Source: Marivivens donghaensis
GTDB taxonomy: Bacteria > Pseudomonadota > Alphaproteobacteria > Rhodobacterales > Rhodobacteraceae
NCBI RefSeq assembly: GCF_023541015.1
Contig: NZ_JALNPR010000005.1
Coordinates: 186,001 to 250,000 of the forward strand
Direction of reading: 5' to 3'
Length of the DNA stretch: 64,000 nucleotides
This document shows, in pieces, positions 21,014-30,647 of the stretch (position 1 is its first letter; each line of letters opens with the position of its first letter). Both the position numbers and the translations under genes were made by a program. The notes beneath the pieces are model-generated. The model ran no database searches. It was not told the origin of the DNA and saw only the letters and a program-made list of their open reading frames with translations.

Positions 21014-22210
21014 TTAGCCTTTCACCGCTTTCACGATTTTCTCTGCGCCGTCAGACAGGTTGTCAGCAGCGATAACGTCGAGGCCAGAGTTGTTGATGAT
21101 CTCTTTGCCTTTTTCGACGTTGGTGCCTTCGAGACGAACAACCAGCGGAACCTTCAGGCCAACTTCTTTAACAGCAGCGATAACGCCCTCTGCGATCACG
21201 TCGCAGCGCATGATGCCGCCGAAGATGTTGACGAGGATGCCTTTGACGTTCGGGTCAGAGGTGATGATTTTGAACGCTTCGGTCACTTTCTCTTTGGTCG
21301 CGCCGCCACCTACGTCGAGGAAGTTAGCTGGCTCTGCGCCGTAGAGTTTGATGATGTCCATGGTCGCCATAGCGAGACCAGCACCGTTCACCATGCAGCC
21401 GATTTCACCGTCGAGAGCGATGTAGTTCAGGTCGAATTTCGACGCTTCCAGCTCTTTCGGGTCTTCTTCGGTGGTGTCGCGCAGTTCTGCGATGTCAGGC
21501 TGGCGGTAGATCGCGTTGCCGTCGAAGCCAACTTTGGCGTCCAGCAGTTTCAGGCTGCCCGAACCTTCGAGAACGATGAGCGGGTTGATTTCCAGCATCT
21601 CCATGTCTTTCTCGATGAAAGCTTTGTAGAGGATGCCCATCAGCTTAACGCATTCTTTGACCTGAGTGCCCGAGAGGCCCAGAGCGAAAGCGATGCGACG
21701 GCCGTGGTAAGGCTGGTAGCCAGTTGCCGGATCAACAGAGAACGAGAGGATCTTCTCAGGGGTCGACGCTGCAACCTCTTCGATGTCCATGCCGCCTTCG
21801 GTCGAGCAAACGAACGAAACGCGCGAGGTCTGACGGTCAATCAGCAGTGCGAGGTACAGTTCGCGCTCAATGTCGGAACCGTCTTCGATGTAGATGCGGT
21901 TCACCTGTTTGCCAGCCGGACCGGTCTGGTGGGTGACGAGGGTCTTGCCCAGCATCTGTTTTGCCATTTCGGCAGCTTCTTCGACGGAGAAAGCGAGGCG
22001 AACGCCACCCTTTTCACCGGCTTCAGGCTCTACGAATTTGCCTTTGCCGCGGCCACCTGCGTGGATTTGCGACTTAACAACCCAGAGCGGGCCGTCGAGT
22101 TCGCCAGCTGCAGTTTTCGCATCTTCTGCTTTCAGAACGGGGCGACCGTCGGAGACGGGAGCGCCGTAGCTGCGCAGAAGCGCCTTGGCTTGGTATTCAT
22201 GAATGTTCAT
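21014..22210 (-). CDS. sucC: succinyl-CoA synthetase beta subunit
   Basis: The nucleotide-binding subunit, 398 residues, with an ATP-grasp fold. It begins [18 protein letters not shown] and contains [26 protein letters not shown] and [15 protein letters not shown]. The start at 22210 is chosen from the invariant N-terminus. It is the first gene of the suc operon; two operators (22306-22341) lie about 100-130 bp upstream. Confidence 0.97.
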   Translation of the reverse strand: MNIHEYQAKALLRSYGAPVSDGRPVLKAEDAKTAAGELDGPLWVVKSQIHAGGRGKGKFVEPEAGEKGGVRLAFSVEEAAEMAKQMLGKTLVTHQTGPAGKQVNRIYIEDGSDIERELYLALLIDRQTSRVSFVCSTEGGMDIEEVAASTPEKILSFSVDPATGYQPYHGRRIAFALGLSGTQVKECVKLMGILYKAFIEKDMEMLEINPLIVLEGSGSLKLLDAKVGFDGNAIYRQPDIAELRDTTEEDPKELEASKFDLNYIALDGEIGCMVNGAGLAMATMDIIKLYGAEPANFLDVGGGATKEKVTEAFKIITSDPNVKGILVNIFGGIMRCDVIAEGVIAAVKEVGLKVPLVVRLEGTNVEKGKEIINNSGLDVIAADNLSDGAEKIVKAVKG

Positions 22211-22305
22211 CGAGTGTCCCTCGCTGTGCTTCGGTTTGTACCGTCTAAGCACATGATTACGGTGCAAAGAACGTTTATTTTTAGTGTGAGCGGTAAAATC
22301 CGACA

Positions 22306-22341
22306 TTTGTGATCACAGGTTTTAAGGGTGTGATCACAAAT
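22306..22341. promoter_or_regulatory. operator pair before sucC (TGTGATCACA x2)
   Basis: Two exact TGTGATCACA palindromes at 22308-22317 and 22329-22338, centres 21 bp apart (two helical turns), so bound dimers would lie on the same face of the DNA. The arrangement and spacing are the same as before sdhC. Probable binding sites of the GntR regulator encoded at 11554. A TTGCGTTGCGGCA element at 22343-22355 resembles the motif upstream of mdh and the malyl-CoA gene. Confidence 0.8.
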
Positions 22342-22403
22342 GTTGCGTTGCGGCATTCGCCATGCATGTTAAGGCGGATTCGACTGTGAAGAGTCGCAAA
22401 TAG

Positions 22404-22428
22404 AAAAAGGGCGGCCCGAAGACCGCCC
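22404..22428 (-). terminator. mdh terminator
   Basis: On the minus strand GGGCGG-TCTTCGGG-CCGCCC is followed by TTTTT, 25-50 bp after the mdh stop. It makes mdh separate from the suc operon. Confidence 0.85.
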
Positions 22429-22452
22429 TGTGCAATTCAGATGTCGTGTCGA

Positions 22453-23475
<1,023 letters not shown>

Positions 23476-23483
23476 TCAAGAGT

Positions 23484-23499
23484 GCTGCGATGCGGCAAA
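23484..23499. promoter_or_regulatory. shared upstream element GCTGCGATGCGGCAAA, mdh copy
   Basis: An identical 16-mer is found at 24375-24390 upstream of the malyl-CoA gene; in both cases GCCTGTTG follows, after 7 and 2 bases. It lies about 70 bp upstream of the mdh start. It loosely resembles the CTGC-N3-GCAG site of the polyhydroxybutyrate regulator PhaR, with mismatches. Confidence 0.5.
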
Positions 23500-23607
23500 G
23501 GGTTTCGCCTGTTGTTAAAAGGATGTTTGCGCTAAAAATCGGCACACAATGGTATGCCGTGTCCGATTTTCGAAGGGAATCACACGGGTGATTCTAGGGA
23601 AAACAGC

Positions 23608-24354
23608 ATGGATGGGACTCTTTTTTGGGTTTTGGCGACTCTTTCGGCGATTTCCGTCGGGATGAGTAAGGGCGGTTTGCCTGTCGTCAGCAACCTCGCC
23701 GTTCCGCTGCTTGCCCTCGTTATCGATCCCGTGGTTGCGGCTGGTCTCTTGCTGCCCGTCTATATTGTCTCGGATGTGGTTGGTGTCTGGACCTATCGGC
23801 ATGAATTTAACAAACGGGTCATCGTGATCATCTGTGCTGGGGCCACTGTTGGGGTCGCGATTGGTGGTTTGACGGCCAGCATCACGCCCAAAGGGTGGGT
23901 GACGATCCTCGTGGGTTTGATCGGCTTAGTTTTCGCCCTCAACCTTATTTGGCGCCGTAATCGCGAGGTTCCGGCAAAGGCACCCCATACGCCATCGGGC
24001 CTATTTTGGGGCGTCCTGACGGGCTTTACCAGCTTTGTGAGCCACGCAGGTGGGCCGCCCTATCAGGTTTGGGTTCTGCCGCAGAAACTGTCGAAGCTCG
24101 CCTTTGCAGGCACGTCGACCATCGCCTTTGCCTACATCAATTGGATTAAGATGATCCCCTACGTGATGCTCGGGCAGGTGAACTTTAGCAGCCTAAAAAT
24201 TGCGGCGTACCTCATGGTGCCTGCTGCGATCTCTGTTCTGATTGGTGCGCGTTTGGTGCGGATCCTCCCCGATGCGGCGTTTTTCAAAATCGTAACGGGC
24301 GCGCTTTTGCTGATTTCGGTAAAGCTGCTGTGGGACGGGTTCGGGCAGATTTAA
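23608..24354 (+). CDS. TauE/SafE-family sulfite/anion exporter-like membrane protein
   Basis: A 248-residue polytopic protein with about eight hydrophobic segments. The two halves carry the family's related motifs, SVGMSKGGLPVVSN and SFVSHAGGPPYQVW. The family exports small sulfur or carboxylate anions; the substrate here cannot be read. The ATG at 23608 follows AGGGA; the frame is open upstream to 23554. It is divergent from mdh and is followed by the malyl-CoA gene with a 100-bp gap. Confidence 0.85.
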   Translation: MDGTLFWVLATLSAISVGMSKGGLPVVSNLAVPLLALVIDPVVAAGLLLPVYIVSDVVGVWTYRHEFNKRVIVIICAGATVGVAIGGLTASITPKGWVTILVGLIGLVFALNLIWRRNREVPAKAPHTPSGLFWGVLTGFTSFVSHAGGPPYQVWVLPQKLSKLAFAGTSTIAFAYINWIKMIPYVMLGQVNFSSLKIAAYLMVPAAISVLIGARLVRILPDAAFFKIVTGALLLISVKLLWDGFGQI

Positions 24355-24374
24355 CCGTCTCATCCCAAAGTATC

Positions 24375-24390
24375 GCTGCGATGCGGCAAA
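24375..24390. promoter_or_regulatory. shared upstream element GCTGCGATGCGGCAAA, malyl-CoA gene copy
   Basis: Identical to 23484-23499 upstream of mdh and in the same orientation on the plus strand, about 65 bp before the start at 24455. It is followed by GAATGAATCGAATGAATGAG, itself two near-repeats of GAATGAAT. Confidence 0.5.
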
Positions 24391-24454
24391 AAGCCTGTTG
24401 AATGAATCGAATGAATGAGGTCATCTTTGCGCAACTTTATTGCGAGGAAGAATC

Positions 24455-25303
24455 ATGACCGACCGTCCGTTCCGTTCAGCTCTTTATATCCCTGGCTCGA
24501 AAGAGCGTGCTTTGGAAAAGGCGCGGGGGCTTCCTGTCGACGCAATCCTCTTTGACCTTGAGGACGCTGTTGCGCCTGATGAAAAGGTAAATGCACGCCA
24601 CACTTTGAAAGAGGCGCTTTATCAGGGCGGCTACGGCAACAAATATCGTGTCGTGCGGATTAACGGTCTGGATACCGAATGGGGCAAAGACGACGCTGCT
24701 GAAACGCTCGAGATGGAGTGTGATGCGGTTCTGCTGCCCAAGGTGAATTCGACCGCCGATGTTGACGCGCTGGCCGCGATCATCGGGGATAAGAAAATCT
24801 GGGCAATGATGGAAACCCCGCTGGGCATCATCAACGCGGCCTCTATCGCAGCACACCCGTCGATCGAAGGGTTCGTGCTAGGGACCAATGACCTCGCCAA
24901 AGACCTTAACACCCGCAAAGCTGAACGTCGTGAACCGCTGCTTTATGCGCTGCAAGCTGCGCTATTGGCGGCGAAGGCCTATGGCGTGATCACCATTGAT
25001 GGCGTCTACAACGCGTTCAAAGATGACGAAGGCCTAAAGGTCGAGTGCGAACAGGGCCGTGACATGGGCTATGACGGCAAATCGCTCATCCACCCTGCAC
25101 AGGTCGAAATCACCAATGCTGCCTTTGCCCCGACCGAAGCCGAGATTGAACTGGCTCAGCGTCAGATCGCGGCCTTTGAAGAAGCTGAGGCGCAGGGGCT
25201 TGGTGTTGCGGTTGTTGATGGCAAGATCGTTGAAAACCTGCATATTGTGACGGCGCGGGCAACTCTTGCCAAAGCTGCGGCAATCGCCGCGTTGGATAGT
25301 TAA
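24455..25303 (+). CDS. mcl2: CitE-family enzyme, probable (3S)-malyl-CoA thioesterase of the ethylmalonyl-CoA pathway
   Basis: A TIM-barrel CoA enzyme of 282 residues. Key motifs are RSALYIPGSKERALEKA, ILFDLEDAVAPDEK (metal-binding Glu/Asp), RINGLDTEWG and MMETPLGI. The short length and the LYIPGSKERALEKA start resemble Mcl2 of Rhodobacter, which hydrolyses malyl-CoA to malate, rather than the longer malyl-CoA/methylmalyl-CoA lyase Mcl1. It is in line with mesaconyl-CoA hydratase (26126), which supports the ethylmalonyl-CoA pathway. The ATG at 24455 follows GAGGAAG. Lyase activity remains possible. Confidence 0.82.
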   Translation: MTDRPFRSALYIPGSKERALEKARGLPVDAILFDLEDAVAPDEKVNARHTLKEALYQGGYGNKYRVVRINGLDTEWGKDDAAETLEMECDAVLLPKVNSTADVDALAAIIGDKKIWAMMETPLGIINAASIAAHPSIEGFVLGTNDLAKDLNTRKAERREPLLYALQAALLAAKAYGVITIDGVYNAFKDDEGLKVECEQGRDMGYDGKSLIHPAQVEITNAAFAPTEAEIELAQRQIAAFEEAEAQGLGVAVVDGKIVENLHIVTARATLAKAAAIAALDS

Positions 25304-25306
25304 TTC

Positions 25307-25324
25307 GGGCGGAGCGTTCCGCCC
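25307..25324 (+). other. stem-loop before the nnrU-like gene
   Basis: GGGCGGA-GCGT-TCCGCCC forms a perfect 7-bp stem directly after the malyl-CoA gene and 12 bp before the next ATG. It has no T tract, so is more likely an mRNA 3'-end stabiliser than a terminator. Confidence 0.4.
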
Positions 25325-25336
25325 AAAGGGGGCGGA

Positions 25337-25882
25337 ATGATTCTACTGATATTGGGCGTATTGCTATGGAGCGGCGCACATCTCTTCAAACGACTGGCAC
25401 CCGAACAGCGGGCGGCTATGGGCGACAAGGGGCGCGGTCCGATCGCGATCCTGCTCTTTGTGTCGGTCGGTTTGATGATCGTTGGCTATCGGATGTGGTG
25501 GGCCGATCTGGCCTACGCGCCACCCGCGTGGGGCAAACATGCAAACAACACGCTGATGCTGGTGTCGATGTATCTCTTTGCGGCATCGGGCATGAAAACT
25601 GCCATCGCGCGCAAGATGCGTCACCCGATGCTGATCGGCGTGATTTTGTGGTCGGTCGCGCACCTTCTCGCCAATGGCGACTGGGCCTCGGTCGTTCTGT
25701 TTGGCGGCATGTTGATCTGGGCGGTGGTGTCCATCGTGCTGATCAACGCACAGAACCCCGTTTGGGAAAAACCCGCTCCTGCGCCCAAGGGCAAAGAGAT
25801 CGGCGCAGCGTTCGGGTCACTCTTGGTCTACGGCGTGATCGCCTATATCCATATCCTGCTGGGCTATATGCCCTTCGGTTAA
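25337..25882 (+). CDS. NnrU-family membrane protein
   Basis: A 181-residue protein with about five membrane segments. GVLLWSGAHLFKRLAPEQRA and the HPMLIGVILWSVAHLLANGD segment match the NnrU family. NnrU is linked to nitrite/NO respiration in some Rhodobacter, but members occur widely without denitrification genes, and none are seen here. AAAGGGGGCGG precedes the ATG. It is 33 bp after the malyl-CoA gene and probably cotranscribed. Confidence 0.85.
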   Translation: MILLILGVLLWSGAHLFKRLAPEQRAAMGDKGRGPIAILLFVSVGLMIVGYRMWWADLAYAPPAWGKHANNTLMLVSMYLFAASGMKTAIARKMRHPMLIGVILWSVAHLLANGDWASVVLFGGMLIWAVVSIVLINAQNPVWEKPAPAPKGKEIGAAFGSLLVYGVIAYIHILLGYMPFG

Positions 25883-25925
25883 CGCCGCTTCCTATCGGGT
25901 CGCGGCCAGCACAGGACGCGACCCA

Positions 25926-26129
25926 ATGATTGCCTATCGTTTTCTCTCCGAGGATGACACCTCGGCTTTCTGCCACAAGGTGACCGAAGCCCTCTCCAAG
26001 GGTTGGAGCCTGCATGGCGATCCCACGTATTCCTTTGATGCGGCCCGCGGCGTGATGCGCTGTGGTCAAGCCGTCGTGAAAGACGTGGACGCCGACTATT
26101 CCCCAGACATGAAGTTAGGACAGCTATGA
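25926..26129 (+). CDS. DUF1737 small protein
   Basis: A 67-residue soluble protein. YRFLSEDDTSAFCHKVTEAL and KGWSLHGDPTYSFD fit the DUF1737 fold, a small alpha/beta domain of unknown function. It overlaps the start of the mesaconyl-CoA hydratase gene by 4 bp (ATGA), so the two are translationally coupled. Confidence 0.8.
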   Translation: MIAYRFLSEDDTSAFCHKVTEALSKGWSLHGDPTYSFDAARGVMRCGQAVVKDVDADYSPDMKLGQL

Positions 26130-27154
26130 CCAAAACCAATTCAGGCCGCTTCTTCGAAGACTACAAAGTCGGCGATGTGATCCGTCATGCGGTGCCTCGC
26201 ACCGTGGCCGAAGGCGAACGCGCACTCTATCACGCGCTCTATCCTGCACGTCACGCGCTGTATTCGTCGGACGCTTTTGCTGCGGATTGCGGTCTGGATG
26301 GGTCGCCCTTGGATGATCTGATCGCGTTCCATGTGGTGTTCGGCAAAACCGTGCCTGACGTGTCGCTGAACGCGGTTGCGAACCTTGGTTATGCCGAAGG
26401 ACGCTGGCTGGTTCCTGTCTATCCGGGCGATACGCTGCGCTCTGAATCCCAAGTGATCGGGGTTAAGGAAAATTCTAACGGGAAAACGGGCGTCGTCTAT
26501 GTGCGCACGCGCGGGTTCAACCAAAACGACGAGGTTGTGCTGGAGTATGTTCGCTGGGTCATGGTCCGCAAAGGCAACCTCGATGCGCCAGCGCCCGAAG
26601 CTGTTCTACCCGACCTGAAAAAGGTTCTGTCGGTTGAGGATCTGGTCGTTCCCGAAGGTCTGACCTTTGACGACTATGACTTTGGCCTCGCTGGTGAAGC
26701 ACACCGTTGGGGTGATTATGAGATCGGCGAAGTGATCGACCACGTTGATGGTGTGACCATCGAAGAAGCCGAGCACATGATAGCAACGCGTCTGTGGCAG
26801 AACACGGCCAAGGTCCACTTTGACCTGACCTTCCGCCCCGAAGGTCGCCTGATCTACGGCGGCCACGTGATTTCGATGGCGCGGGCCTTGTCGTTCAATG
26901 GTCTGGCGAACGCGCAGATGATCGTTGGTCTGAACGGTGGCGCTCACGCGAACCCGTGTTTCGCGGGGACAACGGTTAAGGCGTGGTCCGAAGTTCTGGA
27001 TAAGACAGAGACCGATGTGCCGGGCGTTGGTGCTATTCGCTTGCGGTTGGTTGCGACCAGCGACGGGTCGGTGGGTCAGTTGAAGGGGGAGGATGGTAAA
27101 TATCTTCCAGGTGTGCTCCTTGACCTCGACTATTGGGCGCTGATGCCGATCTAA
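26126..27154 (+). CDS. mch: mesaconyl-CoA hydratase (ethylmalonyl-CoA pathway)
   Basis: Hydrates mesaconyl-CoA to beta-methylmalyl-CoA during assimilation of acetyl-CoA. The 342 residues contain two hot-dog (MaoC-like) halves: the first has GRFFEDYKVGDVIRHAVPRT and an acyl-CoA loop, the second has HRWGDYEIGEVIDH and RLIYGGHVISMARAL. The pairing with the malyl-CoA enzyme and the gene length match the Rhodobacter enzyme. A terminator follows. Confidence 0.88.
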   Translation: MTKTNSGRFFEDYKVGDVIRHAVPRTVAEGERALYHALYPARHALYSSDAFAADCGLDGSPLDDLIAFHVVFGKTVPDVSLNAVANLGYAEGRWLVPVYPGDTLRSESQVIGVKENSNGKTGVVYVRTRGFNQNDEVVLEYVRWVMVRKGNLDAPAPEAVLPDLKKVLSVEDLVVPEGLTFDDYDFGLAGEAHRWGDYEIGEVIDHVDGVTIEEAEHMIATRLWQNTAKVHFDLTFRPEGRLIYGGHVISMARALSFNGLANAQMIVGLNGGAHANPCFAGTTVKAWSEVLDKTETDVPGVGAIRLRLVATSDGSVGQLKGEDGKYLPGVLLDLDYWALMPI

Positions 27155-27167
27155 AACGCAAAACAGG

Positions 27168-27200
27168 GGCGTGACGCGAGTCGCGCCTTTGTTTCTTTAT
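27168..27200 (+). terminator. terminator after mch
   Basis: GGCGTGAC-GCGA-GTCGCGCC (27168-27187) is followed by TTTGTTTCTTTAT. It separates mch from the sdh promoter region. Confidence 0.75.
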
Positions 27201-27220
27201 AGTTTCTGTCGGGAATTAGT

Positions 27221-27255
27221 TTTGTGATCACAGGTTAAAATTACGTGATCACAAA
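27221..27255. promoter_or_regulatory. operator pair before sdhC
   Basis: TGTGATCACA at 27223-27232 and CGTGATCACA at 27244-27253, centres 21 bp apart, the same geometry as before sucC. The pair ends about 146 bp before the sdhC start. Probable target of the GntR regulator at 11554. Confidence 0.8.
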
Positions 27256-27400
27256 CCGTTCTGTTAACGCTAAAACAGACATTTTTTGGGGTATCACCCT
27301 GATTGGATAGCGTGACAGAGCGGGAATTATACGTCAGAACAGACAGCGATGGCCCGTGTGCGCCTGCGTGCATGGCTGCCCAAATCCAAAGGGGACCCAC

Positions 27401-27793
27401 ATGGCTGAAAAATCCAAGGGCGTTGAACGTCCGCTTTCGCCTTTCATGATCGGCCCGTACTACCGGCCACAGTTGACTTCGATGACGTCGATCCTGACGC
27501 GCATCACCGGTAACGCACTGATCGTTTCGACGCTTCTGGTCGTTTGGTGGCTGTTCGCCGCTGCGACGTCGGAAAGCTACTTTAACTTTGCAAACGCTAT
27601 CCTGACCTCGTTCGTGGGTGACGTTGTGATGACCCTCTCGGCGCTGGGCATCTGGTACCACTTCCTCGCTGGTCTGCGTCACCTCTATTTTGATGCGGGT
27701 CACGGGATGGACATCCCGACCGCTGAAAAGTTGGGCTGGGCCTGCATCATCGGGTCAGTCGTTCTGACCATCCTGACCATCGTGATCGTGTAA
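27401..27793 (+). CDS. sdhC: succinate dehydrogenase cytochrome b556 subunit
   Basis: Membrane anchor of complex II. The 130 residues have three membrane helices. RPLSPFMIGPYYRPQLTSMT and SILTRITG form the quinone-site region, and the haem-ligand His is in FLAGLRHLYFDAGHG. The usual SILHR reads SILTR here. The ATG at 27401 has AAAGGGG upstream. First gene of the sdh operon. Confidence 0.95.
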   Translation: MAEKSKGVERPLSPFMIGPYYRPQLTSMTSILTRITGNALIVSTLLVVWWLFAAATSESYFNFANAILTSFVGDVVMTLSALGIWYHFLAGLRHLYFDAGHGMDIPTAEKLGWACIIGSVVLTILTIVIV

Positions 27794-27803
27794 GGAGAAC
27801 GGG

Positions 27804-28175
27804 ATGCGTTATCTCACCGACCGTAAACGTGCCGTTGGCAAAGGCGCTTCGGGCACTGGCACCGAGCATCACCGCTACATGCAAGTGAGCGCTGTTGGCC
27901 TCGCGCTGATCGTGCCGACCTTCCTCTATATTTTTGGCCATGCGCTGGGCAGCGACTATGCGACTGTTCAAGCAACCTTTGCTCGTCCGATCCCTGCGAT
28001 CCTAACGGGCCTCGTTCTGGTTTTCGGCCTGAAACACTTTAACGCTGGTTTCCAGATGATGATCGAAGACTACGCCCGCGGCACCGCTCGCAAGGCGTCA
28101 GTTATTTTCATGACCGCCTTCACTTATGCTCTGATGGCAACGGGCCTGTTCGCGCTCGCGAAGCTGGCTCTGTAA
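27804..28175 (+). CDS. sdhD: succinate dehydrogenase hydrophobic membrane anchor subunit
   Basis: The second membrane anchor, 123 residues with three helices. GLKHFNAGFQMMIEDYARG carries the haem-ligand His and the quinone-site Asp-Tyr pair. It begins MRYLTDRKRAVGKGASGTGT, as in other Rhodobacteraceae. 10 bp after sdhC and 12 bp before sdhA. Confidence 0.95.
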   Translation: MRYLTDRKRAVGKGASGTGTEHHRYMQVSAVGLALIVPTFLYIFGHALGSDYATVQATFARPIPAILTGLVLVFGLKHFNAGFQMMIEDYARGTARKASVIFMTAFTYALMATGLFALAKLAL

Positions 28176-28187
28176 GGAATACGACCG

Positions 28188-29993
28188 ATGGCATCATACG
28201 AATACGAAGTTCACGAATACGACGTGGTAGTTGTCGGCGCTGGCGGCGCTGGCCTCCGCGCGACCCTCGGCATGGCCGAACAAGGTCTGCGCACTGCGTG
28301 TATCTCTAAAGTTTTCCCGACCCGTTCGCACACTGTTGCGGCGCAGGGCGGTATCGCGGCATCGCTGGGCAACATGGGTCCGGACAGCTGGCAGTGGCAC
28401 ATGTTTGACACTGTTAAGGGCTCTGATTGGCTCGGTGATACCGATGCGATGGAATACCTCGCACGCGAAGCCCCCAAAGCGGTTTACGAGCTGGAGCACT
28501 ACGGCGTTCCGTTCTCGCGCACCGAAGAAGGCAAAATCTACCAGCGTCCGTTCGGTGGCCACACCACTGAATTCGGTGACGGCCCACCCGTTCAGCGCAC
28601 CTGTGCTGCGGCTGACCGCACCGGTCACGCGATCCTGCACACGCTCTACGGCCAATCGCTGAAGAACAACGCAGAGTTCTACATCGAATACTTTGCGATC
28701 GACCTCATCATGTCCGAAGACGGTCAGTGCACTGGCGTTGTGTGCTGGAAGCTCGACGACGGCACGTTCCACGTCTTCAATGCAAAGATGGTCGTTCTGG
28801 CGACGGGTGGCTATGGCCGCGCATACTTCTCGGCGACCTCGGCGCACACCTGTACGGGTGACGGCGGCGGCATGGTGGCTCGCGCTGGTTTGGCTCTGCA
28901 GGATATGGAATTCGTTCAGTTCCACCCGACAGGTATCTACGGCTCTGGCTGTCTGATCACCGAAGGTGCACGTGGCGAAGGCGGTTACCTGACCAACTCC
29001 GAAGGCGAGCGTTTCATGGAGCGTTATGCGCCCCAGTACAAAGACCTCGCACCGCGTGACTACGTATCCCGTTCCATGACCATGGAAATCCGCGAAGGCC
29101 GTGGCGTAGGTAAAGATGGCGATCACATCCACCTGCACCTCAATCACCTTCCTGCGGCGGCTCTGGCAGAACGTCTGCCGGGTATCTCCGAGTCCGCGAA
29201 AATCTTTGCTGGTGTTGACGTGACCAAAGAGCCGATCCCGGTTCTGCCGACAGTTCACTACAACATGGGCGGTATTCCGACCAACTATTGGGGCGAAGTG
29301 CTGAACCCGACCGCGAAAGACCCGAACGCTGTTGTTCCGGGCCTGATGGCTGTTGGTGAAGCTGGCTGTGCTTCGGTTCACGGTGCAAACCGTCTGGGGT
29401 CGAACTCTCTGATCGACCTCGTTGTGTTTGGCCGTGCGGCTGCGATCCGCGCTGGTAAGGTTGTGAACCCAGACAGCGCGAACCCGACCCTGAACCAAGC
29501 GTCCATCGACAAAGCGTTCGATCGTTTCGACGGTCTGCGTCACGCGAAGGGCAATATGGCAACTGCGGAACTGCGTCTCGAGATGCAGAAAACCATGCAG
29601 TCGGATGCAGCTGTGTTCCGTACCGCTGAAACCATGAAAGAAGGCGTCGAGAAGATGACCGCCATCGCTGCGAAAATGGATGACCTATCGGTCACCGACC
29701 GCAGCTTGGTCTGGAACTCTGACCTGATGGAAACGCTCGAGCTGGCGAACCTTATGCCGAACGCTCTGGCAACCATCCATGGCGCTGAGGCACGTAAGGA
29801 ATCCCGCGGTGCGCACGCACACGAGGACTTCCCGACCCGTGACGACGAAAACTGGCGTGTGCACACCATTTCCCGCGTTGATGGGAACAAGGTGGACCTG
29901 ACATATCGTCCGGTTGTCGTCGATCCGCTCACCACTGAAGCGGAAGGCGGTATCAGCCTCAAGAAGATCGCGCCGAAAGCACGGACGTTCTAA
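28188..29993 (+). CDS. sdhA: succinate dehydrogenase flavoprotein subunit
   Basis: Oxidises succinate to fumarate. The 601 residues contain [20 protein letters not shown] (FAD motif), the His that binds FAD covalently in [13 protein letters not shown], and the active-site segments [20 protein letters not shown] and [17 protein letters not shown]. Normal length. Its stop overlaps the start of a lipoprotein gene (TAATG). Confidence 0.97.
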   Translation: MASYEYEVHEYDVVVVGAGGAGLRATLGMAEQGLRTACISKVFPTRSHTVAAQGGIAASLGNMGPDSWQWHMFDTVKGSDWLGDTDAMEYLAREAPKAVYELEHYGVPFSRTEEGKIYQRPFGGHTTEFGDGPPVQRTCAAADRTGHAILHTLYGQSLKNNAEFYIEYFAIDLIMSEDGQCTGVVCWKLDDGTFHVFNAKMVVLATGGYGRAYFSATSAHTCTGDGGGMVARAGLALQDMEFVQFHPTGIYGSGCLITEGARGEGGYLTNSEGERFMERYAPQYKDLAPRDYVSRSMTMEIREGRGVGKDGDHIHLHLNHLPAAALAERLPGISESAKIFAGVDVTKEPIPVLPTVHYNMGGIPTNYWGEVLNPTAKDPNAVVPGLMAVGEAGCASVHGANRLGSNSLIDLVVFGRAAAIRAGKVVNPDSANPTLNQASIDKAFDRFDGLRHAKGNMATAELRLEMQKTMQSDAAVFRTAETMKEGVEKMTAIAAKMDDLSVTDRSLVWNSDLMETLELANLMPNALATIHGAEARKESRGAHAHEDFPTRDDENWRVHTISRVDGNKVDLTYRPVVVDPLTTEAEGGISLKKIAPKARTF

Positions 29994-30367
29994 TGCGGTT
30001 CGCGTTTGTTGCATTGGCTGTTGTCGCAGGCCCGTTGCTCGCTGGTTGTGGCGAGCAGGTCCTGTCGATGACGCCAGCGACCTCGGTCGCGGAATGCCAA
30101 GCGCAATACGACGCGGCCTTGAACCGTCCGAACTATTCGTCGTCTGGCGCTGGTGCCCTGTTTGGCCGTTCGGTTTCGCGGGGTATCCTCGAGGGCGCGT
30201 TTAACCAATGTGTTGCGCGTGTTGGCGGGACCGTCTCGGCTACACCCGAAGCGGTCTGGATCGTCGATGCGCCGCAAACGTCGACTGTGCCTGTCGCGTC
30301 GTCCACCACCTGTTTGCCAGGTGGGGCGGCCTTGCAAGGGGGGGTAGGATATTGCGTGCTGCGTTGA
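29993..30367 (+). CDS. small lipoprotein 1 in the sdh operon
   Basis: A 124-residue protein with a lipoprotein signal ([19 protein letters not shown], lipobox LAGC, lipidated Cys19). The mature part has three or four further cysteines (AECQAQY, FNQCVAR, TTCLPGG, YCVLR), possibly forming disulfides. Not recognised otherwise. It begins inside the sdhA stop codon, so it is translationally coupled to complex II. Its end overlaps the next lipoprotein. Confidence 0.8.
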   Translation: MRFAFVALAVVAGPLLAGCGEQVLSMTPATSVAECQAQYDAALNRPNYSSSGAGALFGRSVSRGILEGAFNQCVARVGGTVSATPEAVWIVDAPQTSTVPVASSTTCLPGGAALQGGVGYCVLR

Positions 30368-30630
30368 TCCTCGGCCTTCTGGCCTTGTCTGCCTGTGGTC
30401 CGATGTCGCCCGAAAAGGCGGCGGAAAGATGCGAAGAGCGGGCGCGTATGGCGCAAGGTCCTACCGGACATCTGACGCTTGGCGTAAACTCGTCCACAGG
30501 GGGCTATGTTGGTGGGTCAATCGGGGTTTCGTCCGATTACCTACGCGGTGCCGATCCGATGTTGGTCTACGAACGTTGTGTCGTTGACCTCACTGGACAG
30601 GACCCAATCCGACAGCCGGACCTGCGTTAA
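30352..30630 (+). CDS. small lipoprotein 2 in the sdh operon (TTG start)
   Basis: A 92-residue protein from a TTG at 30352, preceded by GGGGTAGGA. The start is set by the signal MRAALILGLLALSAC with lipobox LSAC. The mature part has three Cys, MSPEKAAERCEERARMAQG and a Gly-rich stretch (GGYVGGSIGVSSDYLRGADP). It overlaps lipoprotein 1 by 16 bp in another frame. No known function. Confidence 0.75.
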   Translation: MRAALILGLLALSACGPMSPEKAAERCEERARMAQGPTGHLTLGVNSSTGGYVGGSIGVSSDYLRGADPMLVYERCVVDLTGQDPIRQPDLR

Positions 30631-30647
30631 TGAAAAGGATGACAGGC

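Noticed and set aside
28194-29543. 449-codon open frame opposite sdhA
   Set aside because: Antisense shadow of sdhA with no recognisable protein features.
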